DNA from: Toxorhynchites rutilus septentrionalis
Lineage: Eukaryota > Arthropoda > Insecta > Diptera > Culicidae
Direction: 5' to 3'
NCBI RefSeq assembly: GCF_029784135.1
Contig: NC_073746.1
Span: 38,750,878 to 38,814,877, forward strand
DNA: 64,000 nucleotides
In this document: in pieces, positions 1 to 10,818 of the stretch
How the letters are laid out: each line of letters starts with the position of its first letter
Numbering within the stretch: position 1 is the stretch's first letter
Made by a program: the position numbers and the translations under genes
The notes under the pieces: generated by a model
Database searches by the model: none
The model's input: only the letters and a program-made list of their open reading frames with translations
What the model was told of the DNA's origin: nothing

Positions 1-1092
1 ACGCATGTGTGCAAGATTTGCGATAAACGATGCTACAACAAATCGGAGGTAGAAGCGCACAGGAAAAAGAACGGCTCAACGGTGCGTTACTATTGTAAAC
101 TATGTCAATTCGGAACGCCTAACGAAGCGAGAATGCTTAAACATTTGTACAGCTCGATCCATAACCAAGCGTTGCCATCGATCGAAGTTAAAAACATTGA
201 AGTGGGTTTTCGGAAGGCAGGAACTCTGCGGTATTGTTGCTTCGAAGGGTGTAACCTGCCGTTCCATGATTCCCAAAAAATGCAGGAACACATTGACGGA
301 TCACATCGGCAGGAGAGGGAGGAGAATATTGCCACTGTCGGTGGTGAGTATAGCGGAAATCGACTGCAGTGCGACTGCTGTTTTCTTGTTTTCCGAACGG
401 TTGCACTGCTCAAACAACATCAGTTCAGCAATCGTGAGCCAAAGAGTTATGTGTGCTCTGTTTGTGGAGAGGCCAAACTTAACAAAACTGCACTCACAGC
501 GCATGAGATGAGGCACACCGGTGAAAGACCATACGGTTGTTGTGTATGCGGAAAGGTAAAACCGATGATATCGAACTATCGCTGCACTTGTAGTTCTAAT
601 GAATGCTTTCATTCCAATTTACAGAGCTTTTCTTCACAAACAATACTCAACTCGCACATGAAGTGTCATGTGCCGAAACAGTATCAGTGCAACGAGTGCG
701 GGGAAAAGTTTGCCCGTGGCGAAAATCTCAAGCGTCACATCCGCCACCGACATTCGGAAGCCACGTTCTGTTGTACCTATTGTCCCCGCAAATTGAAGAC
801 TCGCGAGGCCCAAGTTCTGCATGAACGATCTCACACAGGTGAGAAGCCGTTCTCGTGCCGAACAGAAGGATGCGAGAAGAGGTACGCAAGCATTACCGAT
901 CGAAGACGACATGAGATGGCCACCCACACGGGAGAACGTCCACACAGTTGCTCGTATTGTTCGGCGTCATTCGTGCGCAAGCGACAGTTGACAATCCATG
1001 AGCGGAAACATACCGGTGAAAGACCATTCGTTTGTGGCAGTTGCGGGAAAGCCTTCGTTGATGCACCTCTATTGAGGAGACACACCTGTTAA
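1..1092 (+). CDS. C2H2 zinc-finger protein, 5' end outside window (exons 1-555 and 625-1092)
   Basis: The frame is open from base 1, so the N-terminus, and any ZAD, lies upstream. About ten C2H2-type fingers are visible. The later ones are joined by classical TGE(R/K)P linkers (HTGERPY, HTGEKPF, HTGERPH, HTGERPF), as expected of a sequence-specific nuclear DNA-binding protein. A 69-bp stretch at 556-624 starts GTAAAA and ends TTTACAG and splits one finger after CCVCGK. Removing it joins CGK to SFSSQTILNSH and restores a perfect finger, so it is very probably an intron. It is a multiple of three with no stop, so the frame reads through. Early finger spacing resembles the ZAD genes elsewhere in this window. 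The last finger ends LRRHTC and then stops, so its final zinc ligand is atypical. The target genes are unknown. Confidence 0.85.
   Translation, partial: THVCKICDKRCYNKSEVEAHRKKNGSTVRYYCKLCQFGTPNEARMLKHLYSSIHNQALPSIEVKNIEVGFRKAGTLRYCCFEGCNLPFHDSQKMQEHIDGSHRQEREENIATVGGEYSGNRLQCDCCFLVFRTVALLKQHQFSNREPKSYVCSVCGEAKLNKTALTAHEMRHTGERPYGCCVCGKVKPMISNYRCTCSSNECFHSNLQSFSSQTILNSHMKCHVPKQYQCNECGEKFARGENLKRHIRHRHSEATFCCTYCPRKLKTREAQVLHERSHTGEKPFSCRTEGCEKRYASITDRRRHEMATHTGERPHSCSYCSASFVRKRQLTIHERKHTGERPFVCGSCGKAFVDAPLLRRHTC
556..624 (+). other. 69-bp in-frame intron of the first zinc-finger gene
   Basis: The donor is AAG|GTAAAA and the acceptor is TTTACAG|AGC. The translated intron contains cysteines but no finger pattern, whereas the spliced product rebuilds a standard C2H2 finger. 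The length is divisible by three and carries no stop, so retained transcripts would still be translatable. Confidence 0.8.
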
Positions 1093-1184
1093 GTCTGCTA
1101 TTCAATAACAAGAAACAAGATTTTTTTACCGGTTTTTATTCTTCGCAGTATGATGTTAAAAAAAATCTTGTGAATACCATTTTT

Positions 1185-1190
1185 AATAAA
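1185..1190 (+). promoter_or_regulatory. polyadenylation signal AATAAA
   Basis: This AATAAA lies about 95 bp after the stop of the first zinc-finger gene and is the best poly(A) signal candidate in its 3' region. Confidence 0.5.
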
Positions 1191-1480
1191 CAAATTGAAC
1201 CTACAGATATATAAACTTGACTCACGTTTAGTGTTCCTTAATTTTTCCTTCAACTTTAAAACATTTAAATTCTATTCAATCCACCGATGATTTGTCCGTT
1301 TTTATTAAATATTTTTTTTAGTTCGCCTTTGATTTGATGACACTGATCACACATGGCCTTTCAGCCAACAATTTTTAGACACAACGATTATAACGATTTC
1401 TCCTTCCTCTTTTGGTTTTACTGGTTGGAACTATTTAGTTCCAACAAGGAAAAACCGAGCTCAATCAAAACAACAAGTGT

Positions 1481-1631
1481 TTTTTTTTTCTTTATTATAG
1501 TGACTTTCAACACATTTCGGCTGGTTCGTCACTTTTACTTCCATTTTTGGAAGAATATCGGGAGTGAGAATTGAACTCGTGATCTCTGCGTGAGAGGTAT
1601 GGATGTTACCACTACGCCAGATCGCCTCCAC
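1481..1631 (-). mobile_element. tRNA-derived SINE, with target duplications
   Basis: On the minus strand this starts GGAGGCGATCTGGCGTAGTGG, which contains an A box, followed by a B box (GAGTTCAATTCTC), and it ends in an A tract (T tract 1481-1489 on the plus strand). It is flanked by a 13-bp direct repeat, AAACAACAAGTGT, at 1468-1480 and 1632-1644. A second copy lies at 57689-57841. The tRNA-like head suggests internal pol III transcription and LINE-dependent retroposition. The anticodon arm resembles tRNA-Glu, but not decisively. Confidence 0.85.
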
Positions 1632-1644
1632 AAACAACAAGTGT

Positions 1645-3559
1645 GAAAATGTAAACATCTGTCATCGAGATCGATAATGTAGTTTATGCAAATAAGTACA
1701 TCAATAATTTGACCTAGTACGACTGTAAATTGAAAATACGACGAATGGATCGTTCGAAAACAATGATGGGATTTGCGTACGTATCCTATTCGTTCGAAAA
1801 CTAGAATAAGGGTGATTATTTTCAATGTTCACCCTGACTAGAAGTTTTTAGAATACTTTCATCTATCACACATACCATTTTTTGCATGAAAAAACAACAG
1901 TATGCGTTGTTTGTTACCGCTACCGGATTAAATGATAATAATATAGTTCCATAGTAGATATTTTATGATATATATAAAGCCTACATAGAGTGTTTTGAAC
2001 ATATTAAACAGTAAGTAAAAGATTCAAAAATAAACATCGAACAGTTTGGGTATCAAGAAACCACAATACTCGTCATACTCTATATCCCTTTATGGTCATG
2101 CAAGGTGTCGTCAGTGCACTCTGTAGTCATTATTTGTTGGTTTTTAATGCTTCTTGCGCATTGACAATTCGCTAAAAATTTGTGATGGCAAATTTTTACT
2201 TTACACAGAAACAGGTAAGCGATCTACTCATATGTTTTATATATGATAAGCTGTTTCGTAGGATTTCTTCATTGTTGCTACAGTTCCTGTTGTTATTGTT
2301 GCACATGCTTTTGCTAGGTGTACCACTCAGTATGGTGTTATTACCGCTGCCTCCAACAATGAATTCTCGAAAGTATAAAATATAGTATTATCCTGGTTCA
2401 AAGGTCCGACTGGTAATGCTAAAAGTGAAATGTATTCTGAATATCATTTTATAATTTGAGTTTCCTGCCATACTATTTTCCAAAAATTATCTGCGCTGTT
2501 TAGCCCCAATCTTCACACTCAGTTCCTCATAGCTCTCTTCAATAAAATGATTCGAGCAAACACCATATTTTTTGGTCTGGACACCAGGTATCAGGCAATA
2601 ACAAAACAAACAACCCCTGCTCTACAAACGGTATTTCCCTTCATATTAAAGTGACGATGATTCTAGTGTACATATATATACACACCTGTCGAAAAGTGTC
2701 CGCTTAAATACTAGTTTACATTTACTTTCCTTAACTCTACACAAAACGCCTAATGTATATTACTGGGCGGAGAATCACGGCGGTAAAAATGGAAAGAGAA
2801 AGAATGAGGATGAGTGGAAGTTATTACGCTTTGCCTTCAGGCTTCCGCCTTGCTTGGGCAAGCGCAACTTAAGTGGGTCATGAATAAAAACGACCGACTC
2901 TTGCAACTTGTGACGAAGCGTACACATGTTGGTACAAGTGTGGTGTTTGGTTACAACATGGGCAATGTTTTCCGGATAAGTCATAAAGCGGGTGATTCAT
3001 ACTTTATGACATGCATATGGATATGAATTTGGGATGTTTGTTAACTGCATTTCACTGAGTGAGAAATGAGATAATTTGAATTGTGATAATAGGTTTGAAT
3101 GTGGGAAAGGAATAAGGGATTCACGCTACACACATAGATATACACCTTGGTACCAACCAAATGTAAATATTGATATTTATATCCGCCAAAAATGAAAGAA
3201 CTCTACCAGTCTACCTAATAAAACATTCCATTGAAACTCGTGTACTGGAATAGGATATTTTGCTCGTCTCGACAGTGACTGAAGCCGAGACGAAACGAGA
3301 AGAATTGCTCGTCTCGTTTTCTGGAATAGGGCCCTATTATTCCATTATTCCGGAAGATCTTCTATGTATTCTACTTCTTGCATCCCGTAGTTTTCGGATT
3401 TATTCCTTTATGAACCATATAAACTTCCTTCCCATTCCGAGTTATTTCCAGACATTCGTTGGAAAGCTACAGGCATTGCGCGCCTTTTTCAGTATATGCT
3501 AAATAGTTAAAGCGTAAACAACATAGGTTTTTAGCCACGTCGAATTTCGTACCAACGAA
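1645..3559. other. intergenic, no gene recognised
   Basis: AT-rich DNA with only short spurious reading frames. A local repeat of the motif CTCGTCTCG occurs near 3262-3325. I see no transposase, finger or RNA gene here. Confidence 0.5.
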
Positions 3560-5753
3560 TGTTTTTGCGGGGAGTGTTACTTCATGTGGAAGTTTATGGT
3601 GACCATGCTCCAACTGAGCGAACGTGTCAGACGCGTAGCGAATTCGTTTTTAAAACTGAGTCAGTGCCAAACTGACTCTGTAATAAAAAAACGTTTTCAG
3701 TTTCACGAATGCGGTGGTTTGTTGGTGTGCGTTATAGCGAATTCGTTTTTGTTCAGTTTCAACCCCAGTGCCGCACTAACTGCTGTCAAAACGTTTTTTT
3801 ATTCACTCAGTTTCGCACTCAGTGTCGCACTAGTTCGCCCCGAAAGCTGTTAGTTTCGCACTGAGATGTTTCACGGGTTGGCACTCGGGTTCACCAATAC
3901 AACTATACTGAACTGTCAAGTTCCGAATATTGTTTTGGAAAATCTAAAAATAAAGACTATGAAAATGGAAAACCTGCTGCTTTTGCTTTTGTATTATTGG
4001 AATCGTAATCCAATTCGGATTCTGATTTTGAAGAGTAGAGTAGACGGCATTAAGCTACGTGTGCTTTCATTGGGAGGTGAAAATAATGATGGATATTCAG
4101 GTGGAATAAACCTGCTTTCAAAATCAAAATTATGAATGAAAATTTACCTTCACGTATCGAATATTTATTTTATGTGATTAAATAAAAGTTTTTTTCCGAT
4201 ATCGCAGAATATTGAACGAAAACTGTGTCTAATGATGGTTTTATATTATAATAGTAATTATTTGTGGAACAAACAGGAAATGCATCGGCAAATGGTTAAG
4301 TGAGTGTCAGAACTACATGTGTTAGGTAATCAAACAATATTAAGTAAAAATTTTCATTCAAACTTTTATATGTTTACACTGCACTTGGCCCTTCTGATCT
4401 GATGGAGAACAATTTACCTCTCAAGCACTGATATCACCACCAGACGTCGACACTGTACATTTGCCGTCGTAAATATAATCAAATCAGACTATATAACGCA
4501 CACCAACAAACCACCGCATTCGTGAAACTGAAAACGTTTTTTTATTACAGAGTCAGTTTGGCACTGACTCAGTTTTAAAAACGAATTCGCTGTTATATAG
4601 TCTGATTTGTTTATATTTGCGACGACAAATGTACAGTGTCGACGTCTGGTGGCGATATTAGTGCTTGGGAGGTAAATTATTCTCTATCAGATCAGAAGGG
4701 CCAAGTGCAGTGTAAAAATATAAAAGTTTGAATGAAAATATGAAGTAAAAATTGTTTGATTACCTAACACATGTAGTTCTGACACTCACTTAACCATTTG
4801 TCGATGCATTTCCTGTTTGTTCCACAAATAACTACTATTATAATATAAAATCATCATTAAACACAGTTTTCGTTCAATATGTTTCGGCAATATCGGAAAA
4901 ACCCTCTTATTTCATCACATAAAATAAATATTTGATACGTTAAAGTAAATTTTCATTCATAATTTTGATTTTGAAAGCAGGTTTATTCCACCTGAATATC
5001 CATCGTTATTTTCGCCTCCCAATGGAAGCATGCGTAGCTTAATGCCGTCTACTCGAATATACTCTTCAAAATCAGAATCCGGATTGGATTACGATTCCAA
5101 TAATACAAAAGCAAAAGCAGCATGTTTTCCATTTTCATAGTCTTTATTCTTAGATTTTCCAAAACAATACTCGGAACTTGACAGTTCAGTATAGTTGTGT
5201 TGGTGAACCCGAGTGCCAATCCGTGAAATATCTCAGTGCGAAACTAACAGCTTTCGGGCGAACCTAGTGCGACACTGAGTGCGAAAATGAGTGAATAAAA
5301 AAACGTTTTGACAGCAGTTAGTGCGGCACTGGGGTTGAAACTGAACAAAAACGAATTCGCTAGTGGTTTGCACGGTTTAAAAGTGGTAATTTTGACTTGG
5401 AAGACGAAGAACTTTCCGGACCGCCAAAAAAGTTTGAAGATGAAGAATTGGAGGCTTTACCCGATCAAGATTCGTCACAAACGCAACAAGAACTTGCAGA
5501 TACACTTGGAGTAGCTCAGCAAACCATATCCGATCGTTTAAAAGCAATCGCAATGATCCGAACGATAGAACATTGGGTGTCGTATGAATTGAAGCCACGA
5601 GACGTCGAACGCCGTTTTCACGTGCGACCAGCTGCTCCAACGGCATAAAAGAAAGGGTTTTTTGCATCGAATTGTTACTGGCGATGAAAAGTGGGTCCAT
5701 TACGACAAACCTAAACGTCGGGTTACGTATGGATACCCCGGCCATGTATCAAC
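3560..5753 (+). pseudogene. mariner transposase remnant, split by a foldback element
   Basis: Two pieces of one mariner-family transposase lie either side of the foldback element. The left piece (about 3580-3635) reads HVEVYGDHAPTERTCQTR. The right piece (from about 5364) continues WFARFKSGNFDLEDEEL, then a helix-turn-helix region (QTQQELADTLGVAQQTIS), WVSYELKPRDVERRF, and after a frameshift near 5630 GFLHRIVTGDEKWVHYD with the first catalytic Asp context. The reading then decays. The C-terminal catalytic half and the terminal repeats were not found. It is clearly inactive and is a landmark for ordering the nested insertions. Confidence 0.85.
3636..5363. mobile_element. large foldback (inverted-repeat) element, repeat family A
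   Basis: Arms of roughly 760 bp (about 3738-4497 and 4592-5361) are inverted copies of each other. The first 100 bp (3636-3737) recurs inverted in the centre (about 4498-4591), giving an order T-A-T'-A'. The ends carry GCGAATTCGTTTTT inverted, next to TAG on both sides. It sits inside the mariner remnant. I recognise no coding capacity. Related pieces occur at 9440-10258, 14765-15345 and 63360-63590, so it is a dispersed non-autonomous family, probably DNA-mediated. Confidence 0.85.
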
Positions 5754-6041
5754 ATTGTAACAAAGGCGTGTTACACCCTAACTGTCCGCATGGACTCGCT
5801 TAGTCCTCTCAGGGTCGGCTCAATCACAGCCGGTAAGATTAACGCGAAAAGGGGAAACACACGTGGATTGAATTTTTCGACGGCTTTTATTGAAAGAATC
5901 CTAATGTCTCTACTTCCCTAGCTCGTTTACAATTTACTCACAGGTGTTTGGTGTAGTGTGTCCATTTTATTGGATTCCTCGTGTCGAGACAGACTCACCA
6001 CGCTAGTTATGGGGTACAGACTACGGGGCGTTGCTGATTAA

Positions 6042-6513
6042 TGTGCGATTCACATAGAGCATTACGGAAAAGAACGTCCACGTTTCGTCGACGTCTCCAT
6101 GAATTCACACATGCAGTCAATGCTTGCAGCAGCACCATCGCGTCAAATGTCAAACGAATGATTTATTTAATTTTATCCATAGTGTCGACACCTACAATAC
6201 TTTCAAATTGCAATGCCCTTTTCCGAATCAGCATGCCTAGAATAAGTTCTAATTTTGGAAAAAAATCAGTGAAAATCATTGAATTATATTTTAAAATGCT
6301 TAAAAACCTGTAATCCCAGCCATTTTTCAATAATAATAGTATAAACACTGTTTTTCTCGGCTAGTCACGGATGATCTTGACTTATAAATTTGAAACTGGG
6401 AGATATATTGGCATAAAAAATGCAACCAAAATCAAAACAAAAGCCGAGACACAGCCGAGAATAATTGACGTAACGCGACGTGACGTAACGTGGATGTTGT
6501 ATGTGAATCGCAC
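6042..6513. mobile_element. MITE with TTAA target duplication
   Basis: The terminal inverted repeat is (T)GTGCGATTCACATA at both ends, flanked by TTAA at 6038-6041 and 6514-6517. The interior is non-coding. A TTAA duplication is the hallmark of piggyBac-type transposition, but the termini lack the usual CCC start, so the superfamily is only suggested. The 284 bp to its left (5754-6037) hold nothing recognisable. Confidence 0.65.
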
Positions 6514-6590
6514 TTAATGGTCAGCTGCATCCCAATAGGAAGTATCCCGCGTCGGGCACACGTACAGTGTATTGGAGACTACATCCCGAT

Positions 6591-7114
6591 CAAGGCGCCT
6601 AGAAGTATATCCCAAGGCGCCTAGAAGTATATACTAAGGTGGGCCAACTTGCTAAAACCACTCTTCAGCCATCTTGGAAGTCTACTGTGTTTTGTTTGTA
6701 AACAAAACACAATACGCTATTGCCGCAGCTCGCTCCTGATCAGTCTGTCTCTTTCACGCTACAAGCAAATAATTCCCCTTCTACTTTCTTCCGTGCTGTT
6801 TTCATATACCGCTCCCCTATCCAACTTAGTGACGAAACGGCCTCACCTAGTACCATAGACCCGTCTTGGTATATCCTAAGGTGGGCCAACTTGCTAAAAC
6901 CACTCTTCAGCCATCTTGGAAGTCTACTGTGTTTTGTTAGTAAACAAAACACAATATGCTAGTGCCGAAGTTCGCTCGTGATCAGTCTGTCTCTTTCACG
7001 CTACAGGCAAATAATTTCCCTTCTGCTTTCTTCCGTACTGTTTTCATATACCGCTCCCCTATCCAAGTTAGTGACGAAACGGCCTCACCTTAGGATATAC
7101 TTCTATGCGCCTTG
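6591..7114. mobile_element. dimeric MITE of family B with 8-bp target duplication
   Basis: Two copies of a roughly 260-bp MITE lie head to tail between one pair of outer ends (CAAGGCGCCTAGAAGTATAT and its inverse ending at 7114). The junction lies around 6850-6870. A perfect 8-bp direct repeat, ATCCCGAT, flanks the whole unit (6583-6590 and 7115-7122). The extra terminal fragment at 6591-6612 repeats the start. Eight-bp duplications point to a hAT-type transposase. Single copies occur at 10269-10528 and 12401-12660. Confidence 0.85.
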
Positions 7115-7122
7115 ATCCCGAT

Positions 7123-7612
7123 AATGACAATAAACTGTAATACTAACCTAGAGCCAACCGAGAGTAATCGATTACAAATTACTAACATAGCTAATAAGAA
7201 ATATTGTCAAAATATTGTACTCCCGGCCCTGTCAAGCTTACGCTTATGAGCAACGATCAGCAACGATCTTTATTGCAGTGCCATTATCGTTCAAAAGAAT
7301 TGCGCATATTTCGATGATCTATGGTTTGTTTAAAAACTAGTCTTTCTCAAATATTAAGCATTACTCTACCACCCCTGTTAAGTGACCTCTCGTAATCTAC
7401 CTGAGCGAAGACTGTAGAAATATAAGGGAACGAATGAATTCGATGGTTTCAACCATATTTTTGTTATGACGATTTTGCGAGAGTAACAGAACCCTGACTG
7501 AAGTCAGTAATTAAGCGCGTGAATTTTAGCATTTTATTAGAATATAAATATCCGTTTGGGTAAAATTTGTCAGAAACTAATAAAACAATACATGGTTAAA
7601 CAAAACATTACA
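7123..7612. other. intergenic, no gene recognised
   Basis: Nothing supportable is present in this AT-rich stretch. It forms the downstream flank of the RING-MATH gene. Confidence 0.5.
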
Positions 7613-9108
7613 TCAATAAGATGAGGAAGATGAAGAATAATCATATTCTTCTTCACTGTTCTCGTCACTGTTGTTTTCCAGCATGAAGTCCAGTACATAC
7701 TTGAGATCCACTTGCAGTGGACAAATTTTGATTTTCATCTCTAAATAATCTCCCATGTTGTGTGTGAAACCATATTCCTCCAGTTTATCCCATCGTGTTT
7801 GAAAATTGAACACATTCTTCTGATTTGCTTGGAAAACTCTTTCGTAGTGCAGACGTTTCTCACACTCTGTGTTGGGATGAGTCATTGTTAGCTCGATGTC
7901 GTATCTGCAATGTGATTTGAAATTATTATCCTGACCAATGAACATCCTACATAATGTCCTACATGCCCGGTGGTCCGTCAACGAGTGTCAGCTGGAATTC
8001 CGCAAACCTGTGCTTGCCATGTAAACCAAACGACCACGATGATAGCATTTTGTCTGTGAATTTTTTCAGATAGTTTTCATCCCAGTCCACACCGCTAAAT
8101 TCCATAATGCGATATTCAAATGTTTCGCTCTCGCTGCAAGACAAAGCGTCGATACTTTCAACGCAAAAGTCAAACAAAAATGAAACATACCCTTTCAGCA
8201 GCTGAATGCGTCGTGCGTGTTTGTTCAATAAAATTTGCTGGATTGTGACCTTCGCTTTGTAATTGGCTGGCCGAATCGTATATCTAAAACTCAAATCTAT
8301 TCTGCCTCTAGGCAATTCTTTGATGTCGATTAAATTTTCCACCCCAATAAAATCCACGACGGATTTTTTCACTCTGTAAGCCAGGGGTTGGAAGTTGCGT
8401 AACTCCACCACAACCTCGTAAAAACCAGGTTCACCGTAAAGCATCTCGACCCAAACATGCATCTTTTTAGAACTACCTTGCTCTCGATATCCATTGGGAT
8501 ATACTCGCATTCGCCAGATGAATCCCATTTCATCGGTCACACGCTCTGAGCAGACATGTTCCAGTTTGCATCGATGAATGTTTCGCAAGGTGAAAGTTCC
8601 CTCAACTGCCTTCGGTAAACCTTCAACAGGTTCCACCCGGCCTACCGGAATTTCTGTACTGAAAATATTATAATATATATACACACAAACATTTCTCCTA
8701 CCAAATATTTAGTGTAATGAAGTACCATTCCACCTCCTCTTCCAATTCCAGCTCAGGCGTCCCCGATTCTGTCACAGATTCTGACTCATCCACCGGGGGC
8801 GAATACCCGCCATTCAAATCAAGGCTTCCCATTTCGATACCCAACTGCTCCATGTCGTCGAAGCAGCGCAACTTGATCAGTGCGTTGAGATGGGTTTTAC
8901 TACATTTGGCACACTTGTTCCGTCTGGATGCATCGGTTGCCAGCAAACAATCCCGGATGCAGTCGAAGCAATACATCGCCGAGCAGGAAGGGCAAATGTG
9001 GGTGTTTTGCGGAAATTTTACGCAAATAGCACATTGGAAATTGGCGAGCAGTTGTTCCAATATTTCCTTGTTCGATTGTTGATTCGAACAACTCGACGAT
9101 TGTGCCAT
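7613..9108 (-). CDS. RING-MATH protein, TRIM37-like (exons 9108-8702, 8658-7963, 7904-7613)
   Basis: Splicing three exons gives a 464-residue protein. The start is the ATG at 9108 in a good context (AAAATGGC). Residues about 26-69 form a RING finger of the TRIM37 kind (CAIC, CPSC, CFDC, CAKC), implying a ubiquitin E3 ligase. Exon 2 contains GFIWRMRVYPNG around residues 181-192, typical of a MATH/TRAF-like domain used for partner binding, plus a further beta-rich region. The tail is acidic and ends in a run of serines. No B-box is seen. The introns are 8701-8659 (43 bp, very short; an alternative donor GTACTT would give 70 bp in the same phase) and 7962-7905 (58 bp). Without splicing, each exon runs into a stop. 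The TRIM37 link is family resemblance only. Confidence 0.8.
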
Positions 9109-9439
9109 TTTGGTTCGATTTTTCAAAACAAAAAATTTTGGCACACTTGATGATAAACAATGCACGTATAACAATAACGTAAACACTTTAGCACGGAACT
9201 TTTGTATCCGGGTATGACGGCGTAACTTTTTATAATTGAAACAGTGTTCTAACGAAAAGACAAATAAACGAATTTACATTTTCTTTCAATTTTATGCTTG
9301 TTTTTGAATTGTAATATCCGCTGTCTGTTTTATTTTCATGATCTCATAATTGTGTCACAATTCGCGTTGACGGCAGCAAGCTTCGTGTTCAATTGGTGTG
9401 AAGCCAAAATGTTGTAGGTTTTCGAGGCGGAGTATACAC
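9109..9439. other. upstream region of the RING-MATH gene
   Basis: Promoter-side DNA for the minus-strand gene, AT-rich. I cannot point to a specific core promoter element. Confidence 0.35.
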
Positions 9440-10258
9440 ATTTTTACAATAAAAAATATAAATGAAAATTAACATTTCTGTAACAAAAAAGTTCTATGTT
9501 GTAGAGTACTATGTCTTTCGATATCGAAAAAAACGTAAATTGTGTTTAATAATGATTTTATATTATGATAATTAAATTTTAGTTGAAATTTAGAGACTCA
9601 TTAAAAAGGCTGTTGAGATAGGGTCAAGACTACCTGTTTGAAACATTTGGAGAACATTAAGTGATTATTCTCATTCAAATTTTAACAATTTGAAACTGCA
9701 TTCGGGCATACTAATCTGATAGAGAACATCTTTTCTTCACGCCAACTCAAAACTTTGGTAGATTCGACACTGTGCCACGGCGTTTTAATACGGTGGGCCA
9801 ATACACTAATAGCGAATTCGTTTTTGAATGAGTTAGTTCCAAACTGACTCTGTAATAAAAAAAAACCTTTTCGGGTTCACGAATGAAACGGTTTGTTATA
9901 TAGTCCGATTTGTTTATATTTGCGATGACAAATGTGCAGTGTCGACGTCTGATAGCGATATTAGTGCTTGGAAGGTAAATTATAATCTATCAGATCAGAA
10001 GAACCAAGTGCAGTGTAAAATTATAAAAGTTTGAATGAGAATTTCTACTTCATGTTGTTTGATCGCCTAACAGATGTGATTCTGACACTCACTTAACCAT
10101 TTGTCGATGCATTGCCTGTTTGTTCCACAAATAATTATCATTGTAATATAAACTCATCATCAGACACAGTTTTCGTTTAATATTTTTTTGCAAATTCTCT
10201 TATTATCTCATTTCATCACATAAAATACATATTCGATAAATAAAATAATGTAGTAGTA
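9440..10258. mobile_element. second foldback element of family A, diverged
   Basis: The right half (from about 9812, GCGAATTCGTTTTTGAATG) closely follows the right arm of the 3636-5363 element, including TACAGTGTCGACGTCT-like and CACATAAAATA motifs. The left half (9440-9810) is a much more diverged inverted counterpart. No coding potential. The older appearance suggests an earlier insertion than the 3.6 kb copy. Confidence 0.6.
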
Positions 10259-10268
10259 TAGGTAAAAT

Positions 10269-10528
10269 CAAGACGCCTAGAAATATATCCTAAGGTGGGC
10301 CAACTTGCTAAAATCACCCTTCAGCCATCTTGGAAGTCTACTGTGTTTTGTTTGTAAACAAAACACAATACGCTAGTGCCGAAGCTCGCTCGTGATCAGC
10401 CTGTCTCTTTCACGCTACAGGCAAATAATTCCCCTTCTGCTTCCTTCAGTACTGTTTTCATATACCGCTCCCCTAACCAAGTTAGTGACGAAACGGCCTC
10501 ACCTTAGGATATACTTCTAGGCGCCTTG
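10269..10528. mobile_element. MITE family B, single copy
   Basis: It starts CAAGACGCCTAGAAATATAT and ends with the inverse, TTCTAGGCGCCTTG. The interior matches the other family B copies (GTGGGCCAACTTGCTAAAA and so on). The flanking 8-mers are only partly alike (GGTAAAAT and GCTAAACC). The DNA just to the right (10529-10640) looks like a decayed older family B copy, suggesting self-nesting. Confidence 0.75.
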
Positions 10529-10818
10529 GCTAAACCACGATAGATACAATACGGTAGCGCAACTTATGAAAAAGGCCTTTCAGCCATCTTGGAATTTGTA
10601 TGTAAACAATTTGCAATATTTTGCAATATCTTTTTTTGCTCTTTGTGTGTGGAATTGTATTGGTGGGAATAAGAGCATTGAAAAGTTGAAAGGTATATCT
10701 TTTACGGTTAAAGTTAGGTTTGTAATATACTCTATCTTATTATATGTTTCAGCTCAAGAGAATAAATCGACTTTCGGTGTCGGTCGGTGATGGAGGTATT
10801 TTTCCCGCGTTTTGCAGT

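Noticed and set aside
3640..5360. CRISPR-like or satellite repeat array
   Set aside because: The repeats are two long inverted arms, not short spaced direct repeats, and the context is eukaryotic.
6720..6962. Overlapping short frames in the MITE dimer
   Set aside because: The same frames occur in every copy of the MITE because the DNA is repeated. No protein features.
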